NCBI RefSeq assembly: GCF_900188005.1
Contig: NZ_FZNR01000015.1
Coordinates: forward strand, 169,046 to 233,045
Length of the DNA: 64,000 nt
Direction: 5' to 3'
Origin: Actinoplanes regularis
Lineage (GTDB): Bacteria; Actinomycetota; Actinomycetes; Mycobacteriales; Micromonosporaceae
The position numbers and the translations under genes were made by a program. The notes under the pieces are model-generated. The model saw only the letters and a list, made by a program, of their open reading frames with translations, searched no databases and was not told the origin of the DNA. Positions 7,204 through 15,827 of this stretch are shown here, piece by piece; positions within the stretch are counted from its first letter, which is position 1; every line of letters begins with the position of its first letter.

Positions 7204-8520
7204 TCAGACTCCGGTGACCAGCGGGTGCACGTCGGCGGCCGGCGGCATCCAGGTCGAGGCGTCCGCCTCGACCTGCTCCCCCGAGCGGATGTCCTTGACC
7301 GTGCTCGGCGACCCCGGGAACCAGACGTACGGAATCCCGCGCCGGTCCGCGAACTGGATCTGCTTGCCGAACTTCGCCGCGGTCGGCGCCACCTCGGTCG
7401 GGATGCCCCGCTTGCGCAGCGCGGCCGCGATCCGGTCGCACTCGGCCCGCTGGTCGTCGCTGGGCAGCGCGACCACGACGCAGGTCGGCACCGAGCGCGA
7501 GACGCTCAGCGCGTCCTGCTTGAAGAGCAGGCCCAGCATCCGGGACACGCCGATCGAGATGCCGACGCCGGGGAAGCGGGTGTTGCCGACCGAGGCGAGC
7601 GTCTCGTAGCGGCCACCGGAGCAGATCGAGCCGTGCTGTTCGTACCCCCGCATCTGGGTCTCATAGACCGTGCCGGTGTAGTAGTCCAGGCCCCGGGCGA
7701 TCTTCAGCTCGGCGCGGACCAGGCCGGGCGCGTGCTCACCGGCCGTCTCCACGACCTGCAGGAGCTCACTCAGCCCCTCGTCGAGCAGCGGGGCGTCGAC
7801 GCCCAGCGCCCGCACCCGGTCCACGAACGACCCGTCGGACGCGGAGATCTCCGCCAGCTTCAGACAGGCGGCCGCCTGCGCGTCCGTCGCGCCCGCGGTC
7901 TCCACCAGCAGGGCCGCCACCTTCTCCGGGCCGATCTTGTCGAGCTTGTCGACCGTGCGCAGCACCTCACCGGTGTCGGCGAGGCCGAGACCGCGGTAGA
8001 AGCCCTCGCACACCTTGCGGTTGTTGACCTGGATGACCACCGGCGGGATCGGCAGCGAGCGGAACACGTCACCGATCACCAGCGGCATCTCGGTGTCGAA
8101 GTGGAACGGCAGCGTGTCCCGGTTGACCACGTCGATGTCGGCCTGCAGGAACTCGCGGTAGCGGCCCTCCTGCGGCCGCTCCCCCCGCCACACCTTCTGG
8201 ATCTGGTAGCGCCGGAACGGGAACTGCAGCTTGCCGTGGTTCTCCACGACGAACCGCGCGAACGGGACGGTCAGGTCGAAGTGCAGCCCGAGCTGGTCCT
8301 CACCCTTCGCCGGTGCGTCGGCGGTGTCCTGCAGGCGGCGCAGCAGGTAGACCTCCTTCGAGGTCTCGCCCTTGGAGAGCAGCGTCTCCAGCGGCTCGAC
8401 GGCACGGGTCTCCAGCGGGGCGAAACCGTACAGCTCGAAGGTGGAGCGAATCTTGTCGAGCGTGAACTGCTCGATCATGCGCTGGGACGGCAGCCACTCA
8501 GGGAAGCCGGAAATGGGCAC
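7204..8520 (-). CDS. hisS: Histidyl-tRNA synthetase
   Basis: Class II aminoacyl-tRNA synthetase charging tRNA-His, 438 residues (normal length). Motif 2 is in FRRYQIQKVWRGERPQEGRY, the histidine-binding motifs are LKIARGLDYYTGTVYE and SGGRYETL, and motif 3 is GVGISIGVSRM. The C-terminal anticodon-binding domain starts at about residue 340 (TCVVVALPSDDQRAEC). It is the second gene of a two-gene unit with the MBL hydrolase, whose stop lies 8 bases upstream of its ATG. The neighbourhood matches the conserved hisS-rel region of actinobacteria. Confidence 0.97.
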   Translation of the reverse strand: MPISGFPEWLPSQRMIEQFTLDKIRSTFELYGFAPLETRAVEPLETLLSKGETSKEVYLLRRLQDTADAPAKGEDQLGLHFDLTVPFARFVVENHGKLQFPFRRYQIQKVWRGERPQEGRYREFLQADIDVVNRDTLPFHFDTEMPLVIGDVFRSLPIPPVVIQVNNRKVCEGFYRGLGLADTGEVLRTVDKLDKIGPEKVAALLVETAGATDAQAAACLKLAEISASDGSFVDRVRALGVDAPLLDEGLSELLQVVETAGEHAPGLVRAELKIARGLDYYTGTVYETQMRGYEQHGSICSGGRYETLASVGNTRFPGVGISIGVSRMLGLLFKQDALSVSRSVPTCVVVALPSDDQRAECDRIAAALRKRGIPTEVAPTAAKFGKQIQFADRRGIPYVWFPGSPSTVKDIRSGEQVEADASTWMPPAADVHPLVTGV

Positions 8521-8528
8521 TGGTTCTC

Positions 8529-9227
8529 CTAAAGGAAGCGGCCGGGCGCCGCGGTCAGCTCCCGCAGGTACGGGTTCGACGCGCGCTCACGGCCGATGGT
8601 GGTGGCCGGTCCGTGGCCGGGCAGCACGACGGTGTCGTCGGCCATCGGCAGGATCTTGTCCCGCAGCGTGGCCATCATCGTCGGGGTGCTGCCACCCGGC
8701 AGGTCGGTGCGTCCGATCGAGCCCGCGAAGAGCACGTCCCCGGAGAGGCAGACCTCGTCCGCGTCCCAGGACGAGGTCGCGCCCGGCAGGCGGAACAGCA
8801 CCGACCCGCCGGTATGGCCGGGAGCGTGATCGACCGTGATCTCCAGCCCGGCGATGCTCAGCACCGCGCCGTCCGTCAGGGAGGCGACGTCGTCCGGCTC
8901 CGAATACTCCAGGCGGCCGCCGAAGAGCGAGCTCAGGTCGGCGCTCAGCCCCTTCGACGGGTCGGCGAGCATCTCCCGGTCGTCCGGGTGCACGTACGCG
9001 GTGATCCCGCGGGCCCCACAGACGGGCGCGACGGAGAACGTGTGGTCCAGGTGACCGTGCGTGAGAAGCACCGCCGCCGGGGCGAGCCGGTGCTGTGCGA
9101 GCACCTCGTCCAGCTGGTCCAACACACCGATGCCGGGGTCGACGATCAGGCACTGCTCGCCCGGGCCGGCGGCCAACACATAACAGTTGGTGCCGAAGGC
9201 CTGCGCCGGAAAGCTGGCGACGAGCAC
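8529..9227 (-). CDS. MBL-fold hydrolase (glyoxalase II-like)
   Basis: A 232-residue metallo-beta-lactamase-fold enzyme. Metal ligands are visible as THGHLDH (HxHxDH), the His in DHAPGHTGGS, the Asp in LSGDVLFAGSIGR and the terminal His in VLPGHGP. This is the hydroxyacylglutathione-hydrolase-like subgroup, and the gene sits where M. tuberculosis has Rv2581c (glyoxalase II family). The GTG at 9227 is chosen because GAGGGGG lies just before it and the resulting VLVASFPAQAFGTNCYVL start fits the family; the frame runs open further upstream without support. The substrate is unknown. Confidence 0.88.
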   Translation of the reverse strand: MLVASFPAQAFGTNCYVLAAGPGEQCLIVDPGIGVLDQLDEVLAQHRLAPAAVLLTHGHLDHTFSVAPVCGARGITAYVHPDDREMLADPSKGLSADLSSLFGGRLEYSEPDDVASLTDGAVLSIAGLEITVDHAPGHTGGSVLFRLPGATSSWDADEVCLSGDVLFAGSIGRTDLPGGSTPTMMATLRDKILPMADDTVVLPGHGPATTIGRERASNPYLRELTAAPGRFL

Positions 9228-9375
9228 GAGCCGGTCCCCCTCACAGAAAACAGGTGCGAATTGTAACGAGCCTAGCTGGGCAGCCGCACACCACTTTCTC
9301 AGGAGGTACCCGTACACTCTTGCGGGCGTGTGGCGTGCCGCACCCCTTGACATGCACAGGGAAGGACAGCGTTAA

Positions 9376-10239
9376 GTGGCCTCCAGCAAGGACCGGCAGC
9401 GCAAGCTCGCGCGCGCGAAATTCGATCGCCAGATGGCTCGCCGGGCCGTCCGGGAGCGCAGGCGCCGCCGCGTCCTGGCCGGTGGCGGTATCGCTCTCGC
9501 AGTTCTGGTGGTCGCGGTGGGCGGCGCCTGGATCGGTGGCGCGTTCGACAAGGACGAGAAGACTTCCACCGAGGCCGTCGACGTCTGCCTGTGGTCGCCG
9601 CTCGACAAGTCGACCAACGCCGAACTGAAGGAGGTGGGCACCCCGCCCACCAAGAACCTTCCGGAGACCGGCACCGAGATCATGACGATCGCCACCAACC
9701 AGGGTGATCCGATCAAGGCGAGCCTGGACGTCGCGAGCGCTCCCTGTGCCGCCGCCAGCTTCTCCTACCTCGCCGGCAAGCAGTTCTTCGACAACACCGA
9801 CTGCCACGAGATCCTCGACATCGGCGCGGTGCACTGTGGTGACCCGAGCGGCACCGGCCAGGGCGGTCCCACGTACAGCTACTACGACGAGAACGCTCCG
9901 GCCCAGCCGGAGCCGTCGGCGAGCGCGAGCACCGGGGCGAAGGCCGCCGTGCTCTACCCCAAGGGCACCGTCGCCACGATCGGTAACCCGGCCAACAGCA
10001 ACGGCAGCCAGTTCCTGATCTTCTTCAAGGACTACGCACCGACCACGGCGGCGCCGAAGTACTCGATCGTGGGCCAGGTGACCGGCGGACTGGACACCCT
10101 GGCGAAGATGGGCAAAATTCCCACGGTGGCCGACAACGCGGGCGACAAGGTCAAGCCCAAGGAGAAGATCACCATCAAGAGCCTGACCGTCGCCGCGGAC
10201 GCAGCCGCGGCAGCTCCCTCGGCGAGCGCGCAGTCGTGA
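9376..10239 (+). CDS. Membrane-anchored cyclophilin-type peptidyl-prolyl isomerase (first copy)
   Basis: A 287-residue protein with a very basic cytoplasmic N-terminus, one membrane anchor at about residues 33-58 (ALAVLVVAVGGAWIGGAF), and an exported cyclophilin domain (about 95-275) with GSQFLIFFKDY. Cys residues in the domain (DVCLW, APCAAASF, TDCHE, VHCGD) could form disulfides. The family catalyses cis-trans isomerisation of Xaa-Pro bonds, here presumably during folding of exported proteins. GTG start with AAGGACAG upstream. Followed immediately by a paralogue with the same layout. Confidence 0.9.
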   Translation: MASSKDRQRKLARAKFDRQMARRAVRERRRRRVLAGGGIALAVLVVAVGGAWIGGAFDKDEKTSTEAVDVCLWSPLDKSTNAELKEVGTPPTKNLPETGTEIMTIATNQGDPIKASLDVASAPCAAASFSYLAGKQFFDNTDCHEILDIGAVHCGDPSGTGQGGPTYSYYDENAPAQPEPSASASTGAKAAVLYPKGTVATIGNPANSNGSQFLIFFKDYAPTTAAPKYSIVGQVTGGLDTLAKMGKIPTVADNAGDKVKPKEKITIKSLTVAADAAAAAPSASAQS

Positions 10240-10268
10240 GTTCGGAAGAGACCAGCAGGAGGAACGAC

Positions 10269-11105
10269 GTGTCGTCGATCAAGGACCGGCAGCGCGCGGC
10301 GGCGCGAGCCCGGCTCGAGAAGGAGATGGCCGAGCGTGCCGCGTCGGCTCGCAGCCGGCGCCGCCGCCAGGCGATCATTGGCTCCGCCCTCGCCGTCGTG
10401 GTGATCGCCGGCGCGGCCGTGTGGATCGCGAGCGCCCTGCGCAAGGACGACAAGAAGACGTCCGCGGGCAGCGCCAACACCGTCCCGGCCGGCATGGTCG
10501 CCTGCACCTGGACCCCGTCCAGCGCGGCCGGCGGTGGCAAGGTCAAGGACGTCGGCATGCCGCCGGCCACGGTGCCGAACACCGGGACCAGCACGCTGAC
10601 CCTCGACACCAACCTCGGCCCGATCGAGGCGAACATCGATCTGTCCAAGGCTCCCTGCACCGGCGCCAGCTACAAGTTCCTCGCGTCGAAGAAGTTCCTC
10701 GACAACACCAAGTGCCACCGCCTGGTGAACGAGGACAAGTTCAAGGTCCTGCAGTGCGGCGACCCGTTCGCCACCGGCAAGGGCTACCGCGAGACCGACG
10801 GCACCGGCGGCCCGGGCTACACCATGGCCGAGGAGAACCTGCCGACCGACACCACCAAGCCGTACCCCGCGGGTTCGATCGCAATGGCCAACACCGGCCA
10901 GCCCGGCTCCACCGGCAGCCAGTTCTTCATCTGCGCGGAGGACACCCAGCTCCCCGCGAGCTACACCCTGCTCGGCAAGATCACCAAGGGCATGGACGTG
11001 GTGCAGAGCGTGGTCAAGGCCGGTGACGACGGCGCGTTCGCGGCGAGCGCCGGCGGCGGTCACCCCAAGAAGGAACTCGACATCAAGACCATGACGGTTT
11101 CCTGA
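10269..11105 (+). CDS. Membrane-anchored cyclophilin-type peptidyl-prolyl isomerase (second copy)
   Basis: A 278-residue paralogue of the preceding gene, with the same plan: SSIKDRQRAAARARLEKEM basic N-terminus, a membrane segment (about residues 38-58, IIGSALAVVVIAGAAVWIA), and an external cyclophilin domain with GSQFFICAED. The four Cys positions of the first copy are matched (MVACTW, APCTGASY, TKCHR, LQCGD), supporting conserved disulfides. GTG at 10269 is preferred because AGGAGG (10257-10263) is placed correctly; the frame also contains a GTG at 10236 overlapping the upstream stop. An intrinsic terminator follows. Tandem duplication is the simplest origin. Confidence 0.9.
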   Translation: MSSIKDRQRAAARARLEKEMAERAASARSRRRRQAIIGSALAVVVIAGAAVWIASALRKDDKKTSAGSANTVPAGMVACTWTPSSAAGGGKVKDVGMPPATVPNTGTSTLTLDTNLGPIEANIDLSKAPCTGASYKFLASKKFLDNTKCHRLVNEDKFKVLQCGDPFATGKGYRETDGTGGPGYTMAEENLPTDTTKPYPAGSIAMANTGQPGSTGSQFFICAEDTQLPASYTLLGKITKGMDVVQSVVKAGDDGAFAASAGGGHPKKELDIKTMTVS

Positions 11106-11124
11106 CGCAAGGTCCACGAGAAAC

Positions 11125-11155
11125 GGGCGGCCCGCTTCGGGCCGCCCTTTTCTTT
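11125..11155 (+). terminator. Intrinsic terminator after the cyclophilin pair
   Basis: GGGCGGCCCG and CGGGCCGCCC pair exactly around a CTT-type loop and are followed by TTTTCTTT. It lies 20 bases after the stop of the second cyclophilin gene. Confidence 0.9.
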
Positions 11156-11156
11156 G

Positions 11157-11230
11157 CGGTACGACCGATGAGGTCCCGCCCCCAGGCCTCCCGGCCCAAG
11201 CGCTGTGGCAATCTCGCGCGAGGTCCGCGC
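11157..11230. repeat. Dispersed intergenic repeat, copy A
   Basis: This stretch begins CGGTACGACCGATG and contains CAGGCCTC and ATCTCGCGCG. It aligns over about 74 bases, at roughly 70% identity by eye, with 24379-24452. Both copies lie directly downstream of an intrinsic terminator of a plus-strand gene and are in the same orientation. No coding function is apparent. Confidence 0.55.
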
Positions 11231-11386
11231 AACCCCGGACCGCAGCGCGCCGCACGTAAGCCCTGAAACAGGCTTAGATCACGCGCAAACTCGGACACAG
11301 GACCAGATCAGGGCACGCTCACGGCAAATCCCGGCACCGGCTCGGGCCGAGGCGCGCCGCGCGCTCCCCAGCCCGGTCATGGAGGC

Positions 11387-13873
11387 TCAGGCGCCGGACG
11401 TCACCCGGTACGCGTCGAACACGCCGTCGACCTTCCGCACCGCCGCCACCAGGTGACCGAGATGCTTCGGGTCGGCCATCTCGAAGGTGAACCGGCTGAC
11501 CGCCACCCGGTCGCGGGTCGTGGTGACCGTCGCGGACAGAATGTTCACCCGCTCCTCGGAGAGCACCCGGGTCACGTCGGCCAGCAGCTTGTGCCTGTCC
11601 AGCGCCTCCACCTGGATGGCGACCAGGAACGTCGACGCGGACGTCGGCTTCCAGCTCACCTCGACGACCCGCTCGTCCTGATCGCGCAGGTCCTGCGAGT
11701 TGGCGCAGTCCTCCCGGTGCACGCTCACCCCGCCGGAGCGGGTGACGAAGCCGAACACCACGTCCCCCGGAACCGGGGTGCAGCAGCGGGCCAGCTTCAC
11801 CCAGACGTCGGAGACGCCCTTCACCACCACACCCGGGTCCTGCGCGGTGCTGCGGTTGCGCGGCGGCCGGGTCGCGACGGCGGTCTCGGCGATGTCCTCG
11901 ACCGCGCCCTCCTCGCCACCGAAACCGGCGACGAGCTTGGCGACCACGGACTGCGCGGAGACGGTGTTCTCGCCCACCGCGGCGTAGAGCGAGGAGACGT
12001 CGGCCAGGTGCAGGTCACGAGCGATGGTCGTGAGGTTGTCGCTGGTCAGCATGCGCTGCAGGGGCAGGCCCTGCTTGCGCATCGCCTTGACGATCGCGTC
12101 CTTGCCGTCCTCGATCGCTTCCTCGCGGCGCTCCTTGTTGAAGAACTGCCGGATCTTCGTCCGCGCCCGCGGGCTCTTCACGAAGCCGAGCCAGTCCTGC
12201 GTCGGGCCGGCCGTGGCGGACTTGGACGTGAAGATCTCGATCACGTCGCCGTTGGAGAGCGTCGACTCCAGCGGCACCAGCTTGCCGTTCACCCGCGCGC
12301 CGATGCACTTGTGCCCGACCTCGGTGTGCACCGCGTACGCGAAGTCGACGGGCGTGGAGCCGGTCGGCAACGGGATCACGTCGCCCTTCGGCGTGAAGAC
12401 GTAGACCTCCTGGCTGGACAGGTCGAACCGCAGCGCGTCCAGGAACTCGGACGGGTCGCTCGCCTCCCGCTGCCAGTCAAGCAGCTGCCGCAGCCAGGTC
12501 ATCTCGTCGATGTGCGCCGGCGGGCCGACGATCGTCGCGCCCTTCTGCTCCTTGTACTTCCAGTGCGCGGCGATGCCGAACTCGGCCGTCCGGTGCATCG
12601 CGAACGTCCGGATCTGCATCTCGACCGGCTTGCCGGTGGGGCCGATCACGGTCGTGTGCAGCGACTGGTACATGTTGAACTTCGGCATCGCGATGTAGTC
12701 CTTGAACCGGCCCGGCACCGGCTGCCAGTTCGCGTGGATCACGCCCAGCGCGGCGTAGCAGTCGCGGACCGTGTCGACCAGGATGCGGACGCCGACCAGG
12801 TCATAGATGTCGTTGAAGTCCCGGCCCCGGACGATCATCTTCTGATAGATCGAGTAGAGGTGCTTGGGGCGGCCGGTCGTCTCGGCCTTGATCTTCGCCG
12901 ACTTGAGGTCGAGGCTGACCCGGTTCGTCACCTGGCGCAGCAGCGCCTCGCGCTGCGGCTGGTGCTCGCCGATCAGGCGGTTGATCTCCTCGAACCGTTT
13001 GGGGAACAGGGTGCCGAAGGCCAGGTCCTCCAGCTCCCACTTGATCGTGTTCATACCCAGCCGGTGGGCCAGCGGGGCCAGGATCTCCAGCGTCTCCTTC
13101 GCCTTCTGCTCCTGCTTGGGGCGGGGCAGGAAGGTGAGGGTACGCATGTTGTGCAGCCGGTCGGCCAGCTTGATCACCAGGACGCGCGGGTCCTTGGCCA
13201 TCGCGACGACCATCTTGCGGATCGTCTCGGCCTTCGCCGCGTCGCCGAGCTTCACCCGGTCGAGCTTGGTCACACCGTCGACCAGGAGCGCCACCTCGGC
13301 GCCGAAGTCGTTGCGCAGCTGCTCGAGGCCGTAGTCGGTGTCCTCGATCGTGTCGTGCAGCAGCGCGGCGGCCAGCGTCGTGGTGTCCATGCCCAGGTTG
13401 GCCAGGATGGTCGCCACGGCGAGCGGGTGCGTGATGTACGGGTCGCCGGACTTGCGGTACTGCCCGGAGTGCCAGCGGGCGGCCACGTCGAACGCCTTCT
13501 GCAACTGGCGCACGTCACCCTTGGGGTGACTCGCCCGGTGCGTGGCGATCAGCGGCTCGAGGACCTCGCTGACCTGCGTGCTCTGCCAGGGTGCGTTGAA
13601 CCGGGCCAGTCGTGCCCGCACCCGCCGGCCGGTGGGCGCGCTGGCGAAGCCGAAGCCGGTCGTCTCACCGGTCAGCGGGGATGGCTGGGTGGTCTCCGGG
13701 TCACCGACAGCCGCGGGCGCGGCCCCGTCGGAAGCGGTCTTCTCGTCGAGGCGAGCCTGGCCATCGGGCGAAACCTCGCCCGTGCCGGTCCGCGAGTTCT
13801 GGGTCGGTTGCACCGTGCCCTCCGCCGGAGGGACGACGTCGCTGGACACCGGCCTCCTCATCACCTTCGCCAT
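11387..13873 (-). CDS. rel: Bifunctional (p)ppGpp synthetase/hydrolase
   Basis: Long RelA/SpoT protein (828 residues) controlling the stringent response by making and degrading (p)ppGpp from GTP/GDP. Order: a variable N-terminus; HD hydrolase domain with ALLHDTIEDTDYG; synthetase domain with YSIYQKMIVRGRDFNDIYD and GRFKDYIAMPKFNMYQSLHT; TGS domain (VYVFTPKGDVIPLPTGSTP); a zinc-finger/RIS region with ARCCTPVPGDVVFGFVTR; and a C-terminal ACT domain. The intact HD pair suggests hydrolase as well as synthetase activity. Start uncertain: ATG at 13873 (GAGG before it) or GTG at 13849 with AGGAGG only three bases away. Sits in the conserved rel-apt-secFD order. Confidence 0.96.
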   Translation of the reverse strand: MAKVMRRPVSSDVVPPAEGTVQPTQNSRTGTGEVSPDGQARLDEKTASDGAAPAAVGDPETTQPSPLTGETTGFGFASAPTGRRVRARLARFNAPWQSTQVSEVLEPLIATHRASHPKGDVRQLQKAFDVAARWHSGQYRKSGDPYITHPLAVATILANLGMDTTTLAAALLHDTIEDTDYGLEQLRNDFGAEVALLVDGVTKLDRVKLGDAAKAETIRKMVVAMAKDPRVLVIKLADRLHNMRTLTFLPRPKQEQKAKETLEILAPLAHRLGMNTIKWELEDLAFGTLFPKRFEEINRLIGEHQPQREALLRQVTNRVSLDLKSAKIKAETTGRPKHLYSIYQKMIVRGRDFNDIYDLVGVRILVDTVRDCYAALGVIHANWQPVPGRFKDYIAMPKFNMYQSLHTTVIGPTGKPVEMQIRTFAMHRTAEFGIAAHWKYKEQKGATIVGPPAHIDEMTWLRQLLDWQREASDPSEFLDALRFDLSSQEVYVFTPKGDVIPLPTGSTPVDFAYAVHTEVGHKCIGARVNGKLVPLESTLSNGDVIEIFTSKSATAGPTQDWLGFVKSPRARTKIRQFFNKERREEAIEDGKDAIVKAMRKQGLPLQRMLTSDNLTTIARDLHLADVSSLYAAVGENTVSAQSVVAKLVAGFGGEEGAVEDIAETAVATRPPRNRSTAQDPGVVVKGVSDVWVKLARCCTPVPGDVVFGFVTRSGGVSVHREDCANSQDLRDQDERVVEVSWKPTSASTFLVAIQVEALDRHKLLADVTRVLSEERVNILSATVTTTRDRVAVSRFTFEMADPKHLGHLVAAVRKVDGVFDAYRVTSGA

Positions 13874-14024
13874 GATCCTCGCCGGAGTCTGAAGCCCGTC
13901 GAAGACGATTTCATCCAGGGGTGGCCCTCTGGAACGACCATCCTACCCGCACCGACATCGCTGTTGGCCCGGCCGAACCTCCGATTCGGCCAGGACCGGC
14001 GGGGCGAACAACAACGAACGGGGA

Positions 14025-14588
14025 TCAAACGGTCAGCAGCGAGCGCACCGCACGCGAGCTCAGCCTCGCCCGCCCGTTCAAGAATCCCAACTCGAGCAGC
14101 ACGGTGAAGCCGGAGACCGTGCCACCGGCCCGCTCCACCAGGTCCATCGCCGCGGCCGCGGTCCCCCCGGTGGCGAGCACGTCGTCGACCACCAGAACCC
14201 GCTGCCCGGCCACGAACGCGTCCTCATGCACCTCCAGGGTGGCCTCGCCGTATTCCAGCGCGTACGAGGCGGACAGGGCCTTGCGCGGCAGCTTGCCGGC
14301 CTTGCGGATCGGAACCACCCCGGTGCCGGCCGCGTAGGCGAGCGCCGCCGCCACCACGAACCCGCGCGCCTCCACCCCGGCCACCACGTCGAACGAGCCG
14401 GGACCGTGGTGCGCCGCGATGCCGTCGATCACCCGCCGGAACACCTCGGCGTCCGCGAAGAGCGGCATCAGGTCCTTGAAGACGACTCCGGGCTTGGGGA
14501 AGTCCGGCACGTCGATGCTGGCGCCCGCGACCAGAGCGGCCAGCTCGGCCCCGCAGTCACCGGTCGCCAGGGGAATCTCGGTAGTCAC
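14025..14588 (-). CDS. apt: Adenine phosphoribosyltransferase
   Basis: Converts adenine plus PRPP to AMP (purine salvage). 187 residues from the GTG at 14588 (VTTEIPLATGD). The PRPP-binding motif VLVVDDVLATGGTAAAA is complete, and FPKPGVVFKDLMPL and GVEARGFVVAAALA are typical of Apt. The gene lies between rel and secF, as in mycobacteria. The frame is open 18 codons upstream, but that extension (MVAGRFVGPFRPAARLSA) does not look like the family N-terminus. Confidence 0.93.
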   Translation of the reverse strand: MTTEIPLATGDCGAELAALVAGASIDVPDFPKPGVVFKDLMPLFADAEVFRRVIDGIAAHHGPGSFDVVAGVEARGFVVAAALAYAAGTGVVPIRKAGKLPRKALSASYALEYGEATLEVHEDAFVAGQRVLVVDDVLATGGTAAAAMDLVERAGGTVSGFTVLLELGFLNGRARLSSRAVRSLLTV

Positions 14589-14677
14589 GGCGGACAGCCT
14601 AGCGGCGGGCCGGAACGGGCCGACGAAACGGCCCGCCACCATCGGTGACGGGCCGCTCGATCGAACTGCTTACAGGT

Positions 14678-15826
14678 TTACCGCTTGCCGCCGGGACGGT
14701 TGCCGGAGCGACGGTTGGCCGGACGGGCGCCCGGGCGCGGGGCCGTGCTGCCGGCCATCGCGGGGACGTCCGAGTCGGTGGCGTTCGCCGGGCGGCCCTG
14801 GTCGCCGCGGGCCACGTCGTCGGAGCGGTTGGCCCGGCGGGCCAGCACCCGGGCGTTGTGCGCCTTGATCTTCGGCTCCTGGTCCTTCAGCGCGCTCAGC
14901 ACCGGCGCGGCGAACATGATCGACGAGATGACGCCGAAGCCCATGCCGACGAAGAGCACCAGGCCCAGGTCCTTCAGGGTGCCCGCGCCGAGCAGGCCGG
15001 CACCGATGAAGAGCAGGCCACCGACCGGCAGCAGCGCCACCAGACCGGTGTTCAGCGACCGCATCAGGGTCTGGTTGACCGCCAGGTTGGTCGCCTCGGC
15101 GTAGGTGCGGGTGCTGCCCGCGGTGATCCCCCGGGTGTTCTCCTGCACCTTGTCGAAGACCACGACGACGTCGTACAGCGAGTAACCGAGGATCGTCAGG
15201 AAGCCGATCACCGTGGAGGGCGTCACCTCGAAGCCGACCAGCGAGTACACACCGGCGGTGAGCACCAGGTCGAGCACGAGCGAGGCCAGCGCGGCCACCG
15301 CCATCCGCCACTCGAACCGGACGATCAGGTACGCCACCACCAGGACCAGGAAGATGATCAGACCGAGAATGGCCTGCTGGGTGACCTTGCCGCCCCAGGC
15401 CGCCGAGACCTGGCTGTCACTGATCTTCTTGGCCTCCACCCCGAGATCGGTGACGAGCGTGGCCTTGGCCTTGCTCACCTCGTCCGCCGACAGCGCCGAC
15501 GCACGCACCGTGAAGCTGGCATCGGCGCCCTCGCCGACCTGCTGGACCGCGGTGGTCGAGGCTTCCGGGTCAGCCTCCCGGACGGCCTTGTCGACCGCCT
15601 TGGCGACCTCGTCCTGGGTCAGCGTCTTGCCCTCGACCGAGGCCGGCACGCTGAACGAGGTACCACCGGCGAACTCGATGCCGAGCTCGAAGCCGCGGAT
15701 CACGAAGCTGCCGATCGCGATCAGCACCAGCGCCGTCGCGATGGTGAACCACATCTTCCGGCGGCCCACGATGTTGATGTTCGCTTCACCCGCGTAGAGA
15801 CGGGTCGCGAGACCGGGACGGGCCAT
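14678..15826 (-). CDS. secF: Protein translocase subunit SecF
   Basis: Integral membrane subunit of the SecDF complex, which uses the proton gradient to pull exported proteins out of SecYEG. 382 residues: TM1 near residues 26-46, the family motif GFELGIEFAGGTSF in the periplasmic-type first loop, and a C-terminal block of five TM segments (ILGLIIFLVLVVAYLIVRF; LGYSLYDVVVVFDKVQENTR is the conserved D...D/R motif). The C-terminal tail beyond residue ~320 is basic and disordered. Its ATG follows the secD stop by one base, so the two are translationally linked. Confidence 0.95.
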   Translation of the reverse strand: MARPGLATRLYAGEANINIVGRRKMWFTIATALVLIAIGSFVIRGFELGIEFAGGTSFSVPASVEGKTLTQDEVAKAVDKAVREADPEASTTAVQQVGEGADASFTVRASALSADEVSKAKATLVTDLGVEAKKISDSQVSAAWGGKVTQQAILGLIIFLVLVVAYLIVRFEWRMAVAALASLVLDLVLTAGVYSLVGFEVTPSTVIGFLTILGYSLYDVVVVFDKVQENTRGITAGSTRTYAEATNLAVNQTLMRSLNTGLVALLPVGGLLFIGAGLLGAGTLKDLGLVLFVGMGFGVISSIMFAAPVLSALKDQEPKIKAHNARVLARRANRSDDVARGDQGRPANATDSDVPAMAGSTAPRPGARPANRRSGNRPGGKR

Positions 15827-15827
15827 G

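Noticed and set aside
11453..14107. 884-codon open frame antisense to rel
   Set aside because: The product is compositionally biased (Arg/Val/Leu/His) without any domain, while the minus strand encodes a complete Rel protein.
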